DNA from: Chloroflexota bacterium | GTDB lineage: Bacteria; Chloroflexota; Dehalococcoidia; Lucifugimonadales; Lucifugimonadaceae | Assembly: GCA_002730555.1 (NCBI GenBank) | Contig: PCAM01000004.1 | Span: 2,013 to 66,012, forward strand | Direction: 5' to 3' | DNA length: 64,000 bases | In this document: positions 53,797-62,849 of the stretch, in pieces | Layout of the letters: every line of letters begins with the position of its first letter | How positions within the stretch are numbered: the first letter of the stretch is position 1 | The notes under the pieces: model-generated | What the model saw: the letters and a program-made list of their open reading frames with translations, nothing else | What the model was told of the DNA's origin: nothing | The model's database searches: none | Made by a program: the position numbers and the translations under genes

Positions 53797-54696
53797 ATGC
53801 CCGAATCTCCCGAAACCCCAGAATCCCAGGATGCATGGACGTTCGAGTCTATCGCCGAGCGCAACTCACTCACTGAGGGTCCGGCGTGGGATGGGACCGG
53901 CCTGCTGTACTCCCACTGCGCCGCAGACCTGACGATGAGGTGGGATCCACAGACCGGGGAGAGTTCGGTCTGGCGGGAGGATACCGGCGGCGCCAACGGG
54001 ATGGTGTTTGACCATAACGGACGACTGTTTGCGTGCGAGGGCAAAAACCGACGCGTAGTCGAGTACGTGTCGGGCGAACCTACACAGTTGATCGTAGACA
54101 ACTTTGATGGATGTCCTTTCAACGAACCAAATGATTTGGCGATAGACGACCGGGGCCGAATCTGGTTCACGGATCCCAATTACGGTGGCCGACCGTTGAG
54201 CATTCCCACGGAACAGGTTTATCGTGCCGATCCGCAACTCGACGGCAGCTACACCGCAGTTCGTGTCACCGAAGACATGAGACGTCCCAACGGAATCCTA
54301 GTCTCGTCCGCCGGAGACCGACTCTATCTCGCCGACTCGCCGAGCGGAGAAAGGGTCCATCCACGCCTTGTGTCCTATCCCGTCAACCCCGATGGGGCTC
54401 TTGGCGAGCAGTCCACGCTGCACGATTTCGGTTGGGGGCGCGGCATAGACGGGATGTGTTGGGACGCGAACGGCAACATCGTCGCCACGGCCGGCAGTGA
54501 CCGCTGCGGACCTGGACCGATGATCTACGTGTTCGCCACGACCGGCCGCGTGTTGGAGACGCATCGAACGCCGTCCGATATGCCCACGAACTGCCTGTTT
54601 GGTGGTCCCGGTTACGACGAACTGTTCATCACTTACGGAACCGGGACAGTACACCGGGTCCGAGACTCTGGACTGAAAGGCCTGCCGACATTTTGA
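53797..54696 (+). CDS. SMP-30/gluconolactonase-family protein, copy 2
   Basis: Second lactonase of the pair, 299 residues. Blocks correspond one to one with copy 1: SLTEGPAWDGTGLLYSHCAA, NGMVFDHNGRLFACEGKNRR, EPNDLAIDDRGRIWFTDPNY, MRRPNGILVSSAGDRLYLAD and RGIDGMCWDANGNIVATAG. The tight spacing shows co-transcription. The copies have diverged strongly, so different lactone specificities are likely. A TPP riboswitch begins about 130 bases downstream for the next operon. Confidence 0.9.
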   Translation: MPESPETPESQDAWTFESIAERNSLTEGPAWDGTGLLYSHCAADLTMRWDPQTGESSVWREDTGGANGMVFDHNGRLFACEGKNRRVVEYVSGEPTQLIVDNFDGCPFNEPNDLAIDDRGRIWFTDPNYGGRPLSIPTEQVYRADPQLDGSYTAVRVTEDMRRPNGILVSSAGDRLYLADSPSGERVHPRLVSYPVNPDGALGEQSTLHDFGWGRGIDGMCWDANGNIVATAGSDRCGPGPMIYVFATTGRVLETHRTPSDMPTNCLFGGPGYDELFITYGTGTVHRVRDSGLKGLPTF

Positions 54697-54833
54697 TTAC
54701 GGAAACCTTTGAGTCCACAAAGACCGCCGCCCGGTTTCCTGCGACGCTCCCTAACAAGATACTGTTCCTCCGGACCTTGACCTCTATTGACACCAGGCGA
54801 CTACGTTAATACTCTGACCGTAATTGAGTACGC

Positions 54834-54921
54834 CCCGGGGGAGCTTGGGAATCCAGGCTGAGAGGACAGTTCACCACTGTCGACCCCTAACCTGATCTGG
54901 GTAATACCAGCGGAGGGAGTG
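54834..54921 (+). promoter_or_regulatory. TPP riboswitch (THI box)
   Basis: All conserved TPP-aptamer elements are in order: GGGGGAGC (54837-54844), GGCTGAGAGGACAG (about 54856-54869), a variable hairpin, then ACCTGATCTGGGTAATACCA and GCGGAGGGAG. An intrinsic terminator follows within 20 bases, so thiamine pyrophosphate binding is expected to end transcription. The regulated genes are thiB, thiP and thiQ. Confidence 0.95.
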
Positions 54922-54938
54922 GTTTCCATACCTTCTGT

Positions 54939-54963
54939 ACCGCCCGGATTGGGCGGTTTTTTT
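54939..54963 (+). terminator. Riboswitch-controlled intrinsic terminator
   Basis: Stem ACCGCCC/GGGCGGT (54939-54945 with 54951-54957), loop GGATT, followed by a run of seven T. It lies between the TPP aptamer and thiB and is the probable off-switch of the riboswitch. Confidence 0.9.
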
Positions 54964-55011
54964 CGTCCCATGATGATCTCGATCGTTGGGACGGTGAATA
55001 GGAGGCTTGTG

Positions 55012-56055
55012 ATGACCAGATGGACAGCAATTGCCAGCATCATGCTCGTACTCGCTTTCACCGTAGCGTGCGGTGAAGACGAAGACAGCGAGCTTGTGAT
55101 CATGACCCACGACAGTTTCGATATCTCCGAAACGATTATCGACGAATTCGAAACGGACAACGACGCCACGGTTGTCATCCAGAAAGCGGGCGATGCCGGA
55201 GAAGCCCTGGTACGGGCGATCCTCGAAAAAAATAATCCGTCGGCTGACCTGTTGTACGGCATCGACAACACCTATTTGGAACGCGCACTCGAGCAGGAAA
55301 TATTCGATGAATACCGGTCAGATCTCCTTGACCAGGTACCGGACGAATTCGAATTCGACAGCTCCGGACACGTTACCCCGATCGATTATGGCTACGTGAA
55401 CCTGAACTACGATATCGATTTCCTCACCGAAAGTGGCCTTACTGCCCCAGAAACCCTGGAGGAACTGACCGGATCTGACTGGTATGAATCACTGGTCGTG
55501 GAGAATCCCGCGACTTCGTCGCCGGGCCTGGCTTTCTTGATCTCGACCATCGCTTACTTTGGTGAAGACGACGATTACGATTATCTGGACTTCTGGGCCG
55601 ACATGAAGGCCAACGGTGTCCTGGTGAAAGACGGCTGGAGCGACGCCTATTACACCGATTTCACAATGTACGGCGGTGATAGGCCGCTAGTTGTGAGCTA
55701 CGCCACCAGTCCGGCCGCCGAGTTTCTCTTCTCCGAGGAGCCGATCGAATCGCCACCGACTGGAAACATCCTCATCGATAATGCCACCTTCACTCAGATC
55801 GAGGGCATAGGAATTCTCAAGGGCACAAACAGCAAGACCCTCGCGAAGAAGTTCATCGACTTCGCCCTTGGGACCAGATTCCAGGAAGATTTCCCGGACA
55901 AGATGTTTGTGTACCCGGTGAACGAAAACGCCGCTACGCCTGATTCCTTTAAATTTGCCGAAGTCCCATCGCAACCGGTCGGGATCAGTGCAGAGGAAAT
56001 AGGTGAAAAGCGTGAACAGTGGATACAGGCCTGGACCGACGTGGTCCTGCGCTAA
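55012..56055 (+). CDS. thiB: Thiamine ABC transporter substrate-binding lipoprotein
   Basis: Periplasmic-type binding protein of 347 residues from ATG 55012 (AGGAGG seven bases upstream). The signal peptide ends at a lipobox with the acylated Cys in LAFTVACGEDEDSE. Family blocks are VIMTHDSFDISETIIDEFE, ILEKNNPSADLLYGIDNTYL, TPIDYGYVNLNYDIDFL and NPATSSPGLAFLISTIAYFG. It is the first gene behind the TPP riboswitch, followed by permease and ATPase, so thiamine (or a close derivative) is the ligand. Confidence 0.92.
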   Translation: MTRWTAIASIMLVLAFTVACGEDEDSELVIMTHDSFDISETIIDEFETDNDATVVIQKAGDAGEALVRAILEKNNPSADLLYGIDNTYLERALEQEIFDEYRSDLLDQVPDEFEFDSSGHVTPIDYGYVNLNYDIDFLTESGLTAPETLEELTGSDWYESLVVENPATSSPGLAFLISTIAYFGEDDDYDYLDFWADMKANGVLVKDGWSDAYYTDFTMYGGDRPLVVSYATSPAAEFLFSEEPIESPPTGNILIDNATFTQIEGIGILKGTNSKTLAKKFIDFALGTRFQEDFPDKMFVYPVNENAATPDSFKFAEVPSQPVGISAEEIGEKREQWIQAWTDVVLR

Positions 56056-56242
56056 ATTCACTTGAGGACGCGGTTCGGGTAGTGCGCGAACGCGTTTTAC
56101 CCGGGGCATGGGTGACGTGACGGTGGCGTTTCTGATCGTCGCTGTGATGTGCCATTTGCCGGGAAAGCAACGTGTATACAGTGGCCAATAGCCCACCCAC
56201 AAACGGGCGAGACGGTTCCTACATAGTCGGATCGGATGTCGG

Positions 56243-57892
56243 ATGACGGCTAGCCGATTACTGGTAGTCGGGCCGATATCGTTCATCGCCGTATTTTTTG
56301 TATATCCGCTCGTAGCGATCCTGGTGAAAAGTTTTGGCGGTGGTGCCGTAGGACTGGGCCCCTTCGAGGTATTGCTTGGGGATTCCTACTACCTGGGTAG
56401 GATCTGGTTCACCATCTGGCAGGCGGCGTTCTCTACATTCCTGACACTGGTCCTCGGCCTCCCGGTCGCCTATCTATTCGCACGCCATGAGTTTCCGGGC
56501 AAATCATTGCTCAAAGCGTTGACCACCCTCCCGTTCATAATGCCAACGATAGTGGTGGCGATGGGCTTCGTAGCCTTGCTGGGCTCCGGAGGGCTCGTGA
56601 ACACGGGGTTATCAGGTGTTTTCGGCGATAACGCGCCACAGGTCCGTATCGCTAACACGCTGACCATTATTTTTCTGGCCCACGCCTTCTACAACTATTC
56701 GATAGTTGTAAGGATCGTCTCAGCGTACTGGGCTAACTTGAGCCCTCAGTTTGAGGAAAGTTCTGCAATGTTGGGGGCAGGTCGGGTTCAGACCTTTCTT
56801 CACGTGACGCTGCCCCTGTTATTACCGGCCGTATGGTCGTCAGCAATCCTGGTGTACATTTTTTCGTTCACCTCGTTCGGCGTGGTTATGATCCTTGGCG
56901 GATCCCAGTTCGCAACGATGGAAGTCGCCATATACGAGCTCACGGTGAAATTATTTCGCCTGGATATCGCCGGCGCTCTCGCGATAGTTCAGATCGCCTT
57001 CACATATATCTTCATGCTCATTTACACCAGAATCCAGACTCGCAGCGCTGTCCCGGTCACGCTGGTTCACCGTGAAGCGATTTCGAAAAGGAAAAGGAGC
57101 GTCCGAGACACCCTGTTTGTGGTTGGGATCATCTCTATCCTGTTAGTCGTTCTCTCCCCGCTGCTGGCTCTGGTTGAGCGTGCGATCTCTACCAATGACG
57201 GATACTCACTCATCCATTTTTCTGCATTGTTTTCCAATGACAGTGGCTCGTATTTTTATTTGTCGCCGTTGCACGTGATATGGAACTCGATTCGTTTCGC
57301 TTTCATGTCCATGGTCATAGCCATGCTGGTTGGTACGGCCGCGGCCTACGTGATAGTCAGGCCCGGCAAACGATCGAGTATCCTCGACTCCCTGTTTATG
57401 TTGCCACTGGTCGTCTCCGCCGTAACGCTTGGATTCGGGTTCTTGGTGGCGTTTAATCGACCGCCCGTCGACCTGCGTGGGTCGTGGCTCATACTCGTAA
57501 TCGCTCATTCACTTGTGGCTTATCCGTTTGTCATCCGGACGTTACTTCCTGTATTGCGTGGGATGCCTCCACATCTAAAGGAGTCCGCCGCCCTACTCGG
57601 CGCGTCTCCCTTCCGAGTTTTTATCCATATCGAGCTTCCACTGATCGCGAGGGCCCTGGTCGTCGGAGCCACATTTGCGTTTGCTGTCTCCATGGGAGAG
57701 TTTGGTGCGTCCCTATTACTGGTGAGATCAGAATTCACCACTATCCCCGTAGCGATATTCAGGTTGCTGGGGCAACCGGGGACGGCAAACTTGGGGCAGG
57801 CCCTTGCTATGAGTACGCTGCTTATGGCTGTGGTCGCTCTCGGGTTCGTTGTCATTGAGCGGTTCCGTTACCGGGACATCGGGGGATTTTGA
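56243..57892 (+). CDS. thiP: Thiamine ABC transporter permease (fused two-domain type)
   Basis: Membrane permease of 549 residues made of two homologous BPD-type halves, as in ThiP and iron FbpB proteins, with about twelve helices. The coupling loops ESSAMLGAGRVQTFLHVTLP (about 172-191) and ESAALLGASPFRVFIHIELP (about 448-467) are the EAA motifs. Its stop overlaps the ATPase start (TGATG). The 187-base gap after thiB holds no gene. Confidence 0.92.
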   Translation: MTASRLLVVGPISFIAVFFVYPLVAILVKSFGGGAVGLGPFEVLLGDSYYLGRIWFTIWQAAFSTFLTLVLGLPVAYLFARHEFPGKSLLKALTTLPFIMPTIVVAMGFVALLGSGGLVNTGLSGVFGDNAPQVRIANTLTIIFLAHAFYNYSIVVRIVSAYWANLSPQFEESSAMLGAGRVQTFLHVTLPLLLPAVWSSAILVYIFSFTSFGVVMILGGSQFATMEVAIYELTVKLFRLDIAGALAIVQIAFTYIFMLIYTRIQTRSAVPVTLVHREAISKRKRSVRDTLFVVGIISILLVVLSPLLALVERAISTNDGYSLIHFSALFSNDSGSYFYLSPLHVIWNSIRFAFMSMVIAMLVGTAAAYVIVRPGKRSSILDSLFMLPLVVSAVTLGFGFLVAFNRPPVDLRGSWLILVIAHSLVAYPFVIRTLLPVLRGMPPHLKESAALLGASPFRVFIHIELPLIARALVVGATFAFAVSMGEFGASLLLVRSEFTTIPVAIFRLLGQPGTANLGQALAMSTLLMAVVALGFVVIERFRYRDIGGF

Positions 57893-58989
57893 TGGCAACG
57901 TCACCGATCCTTCAGCTTGATAAAGTTTCCAAGTCTTATGGTGAGACGTTTGCTATTCGCGACGTCTCATTGAATGTAGATCGGGGTGAACTGGTCTGTT
58001 TACTTGGCCCAAGTGGGTGTGGGAAAACAACTCTTCTCAGGATCATCGCCGGTCTGGAAACCTTGGATTCAGGAACAATATCGTTCCGTGGCGAAGACCT
58101 GTACGGGATGGCCCCTCATTCGCGAGGTTTCGGGTTCATGTTTCAGGACCTCGCTCTTTTCCCGCATATGGACGTTTTCGGGAACGTGGGATTCAGTCTG
58201 CGGATGCAAGGGATGTCGAGCGACCAAGTCCGGATGCGGGTCGATGAAATGCTCGAACTTGTTGACCTCGGTGACTACCGAAACCGAAAAGTGCATGAAC
58301 TGTCCGGCGGCGAACGTCAACGCGTCGCCCTGGCACGTTCCCTTGCTCCAGCCCCAAAATTACTGATGCTGGATGAACCGCTGGGTTCTCTAGACCGGGT
58401 TTTGCGTGAGTCTCTTCAGGCACAGGTTCATTCGATCCTCAAAGAGATCGGAGTGACGGCGATCTACGTGACCCACGACAAAGAAGAAGCTTTTGCCCTC
58501 GCCGACACCATCGTGTTTGTAAACGGTGGACAAGTAGTTCAATCTGGCCCCCCCGAGGCGCTCTTCCGGGCACCTGCGACTGAAATGGTCGCTCGATCTT
58601 TGGGTCTCAGGAACATTATCGAGGGGACCGTAGTGCGAGCATCCGAATCGGTCGAAATCGCGTCATCCGCCGGGACCCTTTCAACTGCAGGCCCGCTGCC
58701 TGATGGTTTAGCCGTCGGAGACGGCGTTTTAGTGATCATCAATGAAAGAAGTGTTTCCATCGCACCGGTTCACCACGAATGGGCAGAGATGGGAATCAAG
58801 TTGTCCGGAGTTATGAACGAGCAGAAATTCCGCGGTGGAGAATCTGAAATCCACATGACGGTTGGCCGCAGCGAATTGGTTTCCATCGTTCCCACGTTAG
58901 ATGCGCAAACCGAAATGACATCCGGAGACGAAGTTTCCGTACTTGTTCCACCCGAGGCGGTCACGCTTCTGCCGTCAGCAGAGGCGTGA
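57892..58989 (+). CDS. thiQ: Thiamine ABC transporter ATP-binding protein
   Basis: ATPase of 365 residues. Walker A is LLGPSGCGKTTLLR, the signature HELSGGERQRVALARSLA, Walker B LLMLDEPLGSLDRVL, and the switch His in IYVTHDKEEAFALAD. Unlike E. coli ThiQ (about 230 residues) it has a C-terminal extension of about 120 residues forming a TOBE-like regulatory domain (NIIEGTVVRASESVEI, VSVLVPPEAVTLL), as in the PotA/FbpC group. Start ATG 57892 overlaps the thiP stop. Confidence 0.9.
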   Translation: MATSPILQLDKVSKSYGETFAIRDVSLNVDRGELVCLLGPSGCGKTTLLRIIAGLETLDSGTISFRGEDLYGMAPHSRGFGFMFQDLALFPHMDVFGNVGFSLRMQGMSSDQVRMRVDEMLELVDLGDYRNRKVHELSGGERQRVALARSLAPAPKLLMLDEPLGSLDRVLRESLQAQVHSILKEIGVTAIYVTHDKEEAFALADTIVFVNGGQVVQSGPPEALFRAPATEMVARSLGLRNIIEGTVVRASESVEIASSAGTLSTAGPLPDGLAVGDGVLVIINERSVSIAPVHHEWAEMGIKLSGVMNEQKFRGGESEIHMTVGRSELVSIVPTLDAQTEMTSGDEVSVLVPPEAVTLLPSAEA

Positions 58990-59207
58990 TCGAACGAACA
59001 TTCTTTATTGACCCGGCGCATCAAACAGGCTGCGTAAGAACCCACTTGGCCGACCGACGTGTAGATACCGCCTGCCCAAGATTGCGAAGCCATCCATGCG
59101 TCATTAGAATCACGGGCACCCTGTTCGCGGGGCCATGTCGGGGCAGAATTCAGGAGCGATAACGATTCCCGATCTCACGTCATACACACGGGTGTACCAC
59201 CTGAAAT

Positions 59208-60152
59208 GTGCTCTCTAACGTGAGCAACACTCCCCGCAACATAAACGACGTGTTCACACGCGTAGTTTCCGTTCCGGCGTCCCAGATTGATCTCCTGTCT
59301 GCTTCTTTGTTGATAGCGGCTCGCGAGTATCCGGATATGGATATCGTTGCCGAGCGGGGGCGCGTCGCCCTCCTCGGGGAACGTGTCCGCAAACGCCTCC
59401 GCCGCAGACACGGCCTGTACGATGCCGTCCACGCCGTGAACGAGGTCCTGTTCAACGACCTTGGGATCCGCGGCGATAAGAAGCGTTACCACGATCCCCG
59501 CAACAGCTATATTCCGAACGTGCTGGACCGGGGGCTCGGAAACCCGATAACCCTCTCCGTCCTGTACGTGGAGATCGCTAGCCGGGCGGGTTACCGCTTC
59601 CACGGCATAGGTCTGCCCGGGCATTTCCTGGTTCGGGCGGGTGAGGGTTCGGAATCGATCTACGTCGATCCCTTCGACGTGGGCGGACTGCTGAGCCGGC
59701 GAGAGTGCATCGCCATCGTCCAGCGCGCCATCGGGAAGCCTGACCGTAAATCGGTCCCGATGAGCGTCGATGAAGCGGCGCCGTTTATGCGCCCGACCGG
59801 CAAACGGGCGATCCTGAGACGCACCCTGAGCAACCTGAAGCAAATCTACCTGGAGAAGGAAGATTACGCCCGGGCCCTGCAGGTCGCTGAAGGCATACGC
59901 ACCGTTGAACCGACATCGTGGCATAACCTCGCAGACCTGGCGCGCATCCAAACAGAACTCGGCCGCTTCAATGCCGCCGCTGAGACATTGTCTACGTATC
60001 TGGCACGCGCCCCGCGTGGTCACGAACTTGAATCCGCACGCGCCGCCCTGTCTGAATTGCGAAATCGCGTCATAAGAAAACGCGAATCCGGTCCAGGAAC
60101 GGACGCAGCGGGTACCGGTGGACCCGTCGGGGAATCACCGCGGAACCAGTAA
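59208..60152 (+). CDS. SirB1-like transglutaminase-fold protein with TPR-like tail
   Basis: A 314-residue protein of the SirB1/transglutaminase-like family. Conserved blocks are AVNEVLFNDLGIRGDKKRYH DPRNSYIPNVLDRGLGNPIT and GYRFHGIGLPGHFLVR with a His, then VDPFDVGGLL. Residues about 205-265 resemble a TPR pair (TLSNLKQIYLEKEDYARALQ). GTG 59208 is the likely start. E. coli SirB1 homologues have no firmly known function. The C-terminal 25 residues are disordered. Confidence 0.82.
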   Translation: MLSNVSNTPRNINDVFTRVVSVPASQIDLLSASLLIAAREYPDMDIVAERGRVALLGERVRKRLRRRHGLYDAVHAVNEVLFNDLGIRGDKKRYHDPRNSYIPNVLDRGLGNPITLSVLYVEIASRAGYRFHGIGLPGHFLVRAGEGSESIYVDPFDVGGLLSRRECIAIVQRAIGKPDRKSVPMSVDEAAPFMRPTGKRAILRRTLSNLKQIYLEKEDYARALQVAEGIRTVEPTSWHNLADLARIQTELGRFNAAAETLSTYLARAPRGHELESARAALSELRNRVIRKRESGPGTDAAGTGGPVGESPRNQ

Positions 60153-60351
60153 CCGTCCCCCGGAAACCGTGAAATGGGAAACGTACCGAGGGGAGCAGCG
60201 CAAACCGGTTTCCCGCCAGTGAGCGGGTGAATCCGAGCGCGTGGCCGCGCCCGTATCCCATTGTGGTGGACACCGCCGTGGACCGGGCGCAGCGCGCAAC
60301 CGGCTCAAGCGGGTTACACCGCGGACCTATCCGCTGCACGAGGTGGCCCGC

Positions 60352-60930
60352 TTGGAATACAAAGAATTTACGGACGAGGCGCTGCTCGCCCAGATCGTCG
60401 AGCAAGACAGGCTGGCGCTTGAGTGTCTGTATCAACGTTACAGCACCAGGGTGTTCTCACTCTCTTATCGAATACTTTCAGACCAGGGAGCTTCCGAAGA
60501 GGTGACTCAAGACGTCTTCCTGAACGTCTGGCGCCGGGCCGCAAGTTACAAGCCGGGACGGGGCAAGTTCACGACCTGGCTTTTTGGCATCGCACACCAT
60601 CGAACGATAGACGAACTTCGGAAACGGACGCGCGGCAAACAACTCAATATCGAGAACGTAGACGACTTTTTGAACCTGCAATCACCGGACATTCTTCCCG
60701 ACGTTGCGGCCGTAACCAACTCGGAGTACGCGACGGTGCGTGAAGCCTTGCTCGACCTGCCGGATGCGCAACGCACCGTGATCGAGATGTCGTATTTCGG
60801 TGGATTCACGCAGGCCGAGATCGCCATAAGACTGGCTCAACCATTAGGCACGGTGAAGACCCGCATGCGCCTGGGCTTGAAGAAGCTTCGCGCCGCGCTG
60901 GCCACGAAATTGAGAGCGCCTGAGCTATGA
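60352..60930 (+). CDS. ECF-type RNA polymerase sigma factor
   Basis: Sigma-70 factor of the extracytoplasmic-function group, 192 residues from TTG 60352 (GAGGTGG upstream); the frame is open to 60241 but the upstream part shows no similarity. Region 2: ALECLYQRYSTRVFSLSYRI, EEVTQDVFLNVWRRA and FTTWLFGIAHHRTIDELRKR. Region 4: LLDLPDAQRTVIEMSYFGGF TQAEIAIRLAQPLGTVKTRM. It overlaps the anti-sigma gene by four bases, the standard arrangement of a membrane-signal switch. Confidence 0.93.
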   Translation: MEYKEFTDEALLAQIVEQDRLALECLYQRYSTRVFSLSYRILSDQGASEEVTQDVFLNVWRRAASYKPGRGKFTTWLFGIAHHRTIDELRKRTRGKQLNIENVDDFLNLQSPDILPDVAAVTNSEYATVREALLDLPDAQRTVIEMSYFGGFTQAEIAIRLAQPLGTVKTRMRLGLKKLRAALATKLRAPEL

Positions 60931-61877
60931 TCAACCCCCGCGACCACGAAATCATTTCGCCCGATCTTGCCGGGTACGCTCTGGACGCCCTCGAAGACGA
61001 CGTTTGCCGTCGGGTCGAAGCGCACCTGGCCGAGTGCGAGAATTGCACTTCCGAGCTTGAAGAATTGATGGAAGGCGCGACCGGGCTGGCCTTCGCCGTG
61101 CCGACCGTGATGCCCCCCCCCAGACTACAGGAGCGAATCGGCGCGGCTATCGACGCAGACGCCGCACTCTCCACCGGGGAACAATCAACGCGCTCGGGGC
61201 GGCCGGCTACTGTCCTGATGTCGCCTGTGGGGGTCGCCTGGTACGCGAGGCCGCAGATTACCTGGATCGTTACCTCCGGGATAGCTGCGGCGTTCATCGG
61301 TCTGCTGGCGGTGGCTGTGGTGGCGGGCGTACGTCTTAACGACCGGATCGACGACCTCTCGGCGCAGATAGCGTTTCAGGACGGCAGCATCAACGCCGTG
61401 ACGGCGTCCCTCAGCACCATGGAGCGCGACGCCGAGCGGGCGTTGAGCGAGGTCCAGGTGGTGTCCAACCTGCAGGAGTCGACCGACACACTGGAGCAAC
61501 AGGTCAACGACCTCAGATGGCTCCAGTACGTGACCTCCGTGGGTTCCTGGAGCACGCCGTCGTTCTTCTCCGGTGGACTGCAACCGCAGGCGCCGCAGGG
61601 CATGTTGGTGACGCACTCCAGCGGTGATCAAGCCCTTCTCATGGTGAACGGCCTTGCTCCGGCTCCGACGGGGTCTGTGTACCAAGTTTGGCTCACGTAC
61701 GAAGGCCACGTAGTCCCCGGCGACACCTTCACCGTCGATCAGGACGGGTACGCGGTGGTCAACCTGGAACTTTCCGGCGATGCCACGGAGTACATCGGCG
61801 CTTCAGTCACCATGGAGCCGTCGGGCGGTTCCGTGACCCCGTCCGATTTTGTCGTGCTGATCGGCAGCGACCAGTAG
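60927..61877 (+). CDS. Membrane anti-sigma factor (RskA-type with zinc-finger N-terminus)
   Basis: Negative regulator of the preceding sigma factor, 316 residues. The N-terminal zinc-binding anti-sigma domain reads LEDDVCRRVEAHLAECENCT, where the usual HxxxCxxC is partly kept (HLAECENC). One transmembrane helix lies at about residues 111-133 (ITWIVTSGIAAAFIGLLAV). A coiled-coil-like stretch (about 140-195) precedes the external anti-sigma-K domain with LMVNGLAPAPTGSVYQVWLT and the C-terminal beta strands. It probably senses an envelope signal. Confidence 0.9.
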   Translation: MINPRDHEIISPDLAGYALDALEDDVCRRVEAHLAECENCTSELEELMEGATGLAFAVPTVMPPPRLQERIGAAIDADAALSTGEQSTRSGRPATVLMSPVGVAWYARPQITWIVTSGIAAAFIGLLAVAVVAGVRLNDRIDDLSAQIAFQDGSINAVTASLSTMERDAERALSEVQVVSNLQESTDTLEQQVNDLRWLQYVTSVGSWSTPSFFSGGLQPQAPQGMLVTHSSGDQALLMVNGLAPAPTGSVYQVWLTYEGHVVPGDTFTVDQDGYAVVNLELSGDATEYIGASVTMEPSGGSVTPSDFVVLIGSDQ

Positions 61878-61972
61878 GCGTTTCGAGAGTCGGATATCCC
61901 CGATGTTGGATTGGGGTTGGAAGCGTCTTGATATACTTCAAGCGCTGCCGGAATCCGTTCTGAGGCGCTCCA

Positions 61973-62110
61973 ATGGCCCCGATTAATCCCACGCCACCAC
62001 CCTCCCCGCCGATCTACGTCTGCGATATTTACGGCACTGAGATACTGGATCCGCGCTGCGAGTTACAGTGCCCCACCTCTGGTTTCATGCGTGATTGCTC
62101 TGACCCGTAG
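61973..62110 (+). CDS. Possible small Cys-rich protein
   Basis: ATG 61973, with GAGG eight bases upstream, opens 45 codons starting MAPINPTPPPSPPIYVCDIY and ending FMRDCSDP. It has four Cys and a Pro-rich start. It overlaps the following lipoprotein start at 62091 in another frame. No family is recognised, so it may be chance. Confidence 0.3.
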   Translation: MAPINPTPPPSPPIYVCDIYGTEILDPRCELQCPTSGFMRDCSDP

Positions 62111-62831
62111 ACGTACATCGCCAATCACCGGACTGCTCGCGGGGTTAACGATGGCGCTGACCGTCGCCTGTTCTTCCGATGGTGCTTCCGATCCGTCAGA
62201 CCTGCCGATTAACCTCGATTCGCTGTCGCCGATGCAGGTCGTCTCCCGTTCGGTCGACGCGTTAACGGGTTTATCGACGTTCCGGTTCGCACTTTCCCAC
62301 AAATACGGGAACTCGATTCTGACCAACGGCGTCCAGGTCACGGTCGCCACGGGCACGGCGGCGGTGCCGGACAGTTACACGCTGAACGCTGACACGTTGG
62401 TCGCGGGCTTTTGGGTAAACAGCCGGGTTGTGGTGATCGACCAGGACTCGTACATGACCCACCCCATCACCCGTGACTGGCAGCTCCTGGAGCCGGGCAC
62501 CAGCCCGTTCGGCACGTTCAACCCCGTGTCGCTGATCGAGGGCATTCTTGAACAGATCGAAGTGCCGACCCATGCTCCGCCGGGTTCGGCAAGCGCCGGC
62601 ACGTACGCAATCGACGGTATCCTACCCGTTGTCGCTCTCAAATCGCTCACCGGCGGCGTGGACGAAAGTGCGCCCCCGCTCAAGGTTCGGGTGACGGTAG
62701 ACGGCGCCTCGCAATTCCTGGTTGAGGCGCGAATCACCGGAAGAGCGACAGCTACAGAATCCGAGGATTTAATACGCACGGTACGTCTGTTTGAGTTCAA
62801 TTCCGACATCACCATCGATCCGCCGATCTAG
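62091..62831 (+). CDS. LppX/LprAFG-family lipoprotein
   Basis: Exported lipoprotein of 246 residues from GTG 62091. The signal peptide ends ALTVACSSDG with the lipid-anchored Cys at about 27. The mature part matches the LppX_LprAFG fold, a half-barrel with a lipid-holding cavity: SVDALTGLSTFRFALSH, VVVIDQDSYMTHPITRDWQL LEPGTSPFGTFNPVSLIEGI, and the C-terminal LFEFNSDITIDPP. In mycobacteria LprG works with the MFS exporter Rv1410c (P55) in moving lipids to the envelope; here an MFS gene follows 18 bases downstream. Confidence 0.78.
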   Translation: MIALTRRRTSPITGLLAGLTMALTVACSSDGASDPSDLPINLDSLSPMQVVSRSVDALTGLSTFRFALSHKYGNSILTNGVQVTVATGTAAVPDSYTLNADTLVAGFWVNSRVVVIDQDSYMTHPITRDWQLLEPGTSPFGTFNPVSLIEGILEQIEVPTHAPPGSASAGTYAIDGILPVVALKSLTGGVDESAPPLKVRVTVDGASQFLVEARITGRATATESEDLIRTVRLFEFNSDITIDPPI

Positions 62832-62849
62832 GCCGGGCACGAACGCGTG

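Noticed and set aside
59175-60023. 282-codon minus-strand frame opposite the SirB1-like gene
   Set aside because: Antisense shadow; conserved family blocks are on the plus strand.
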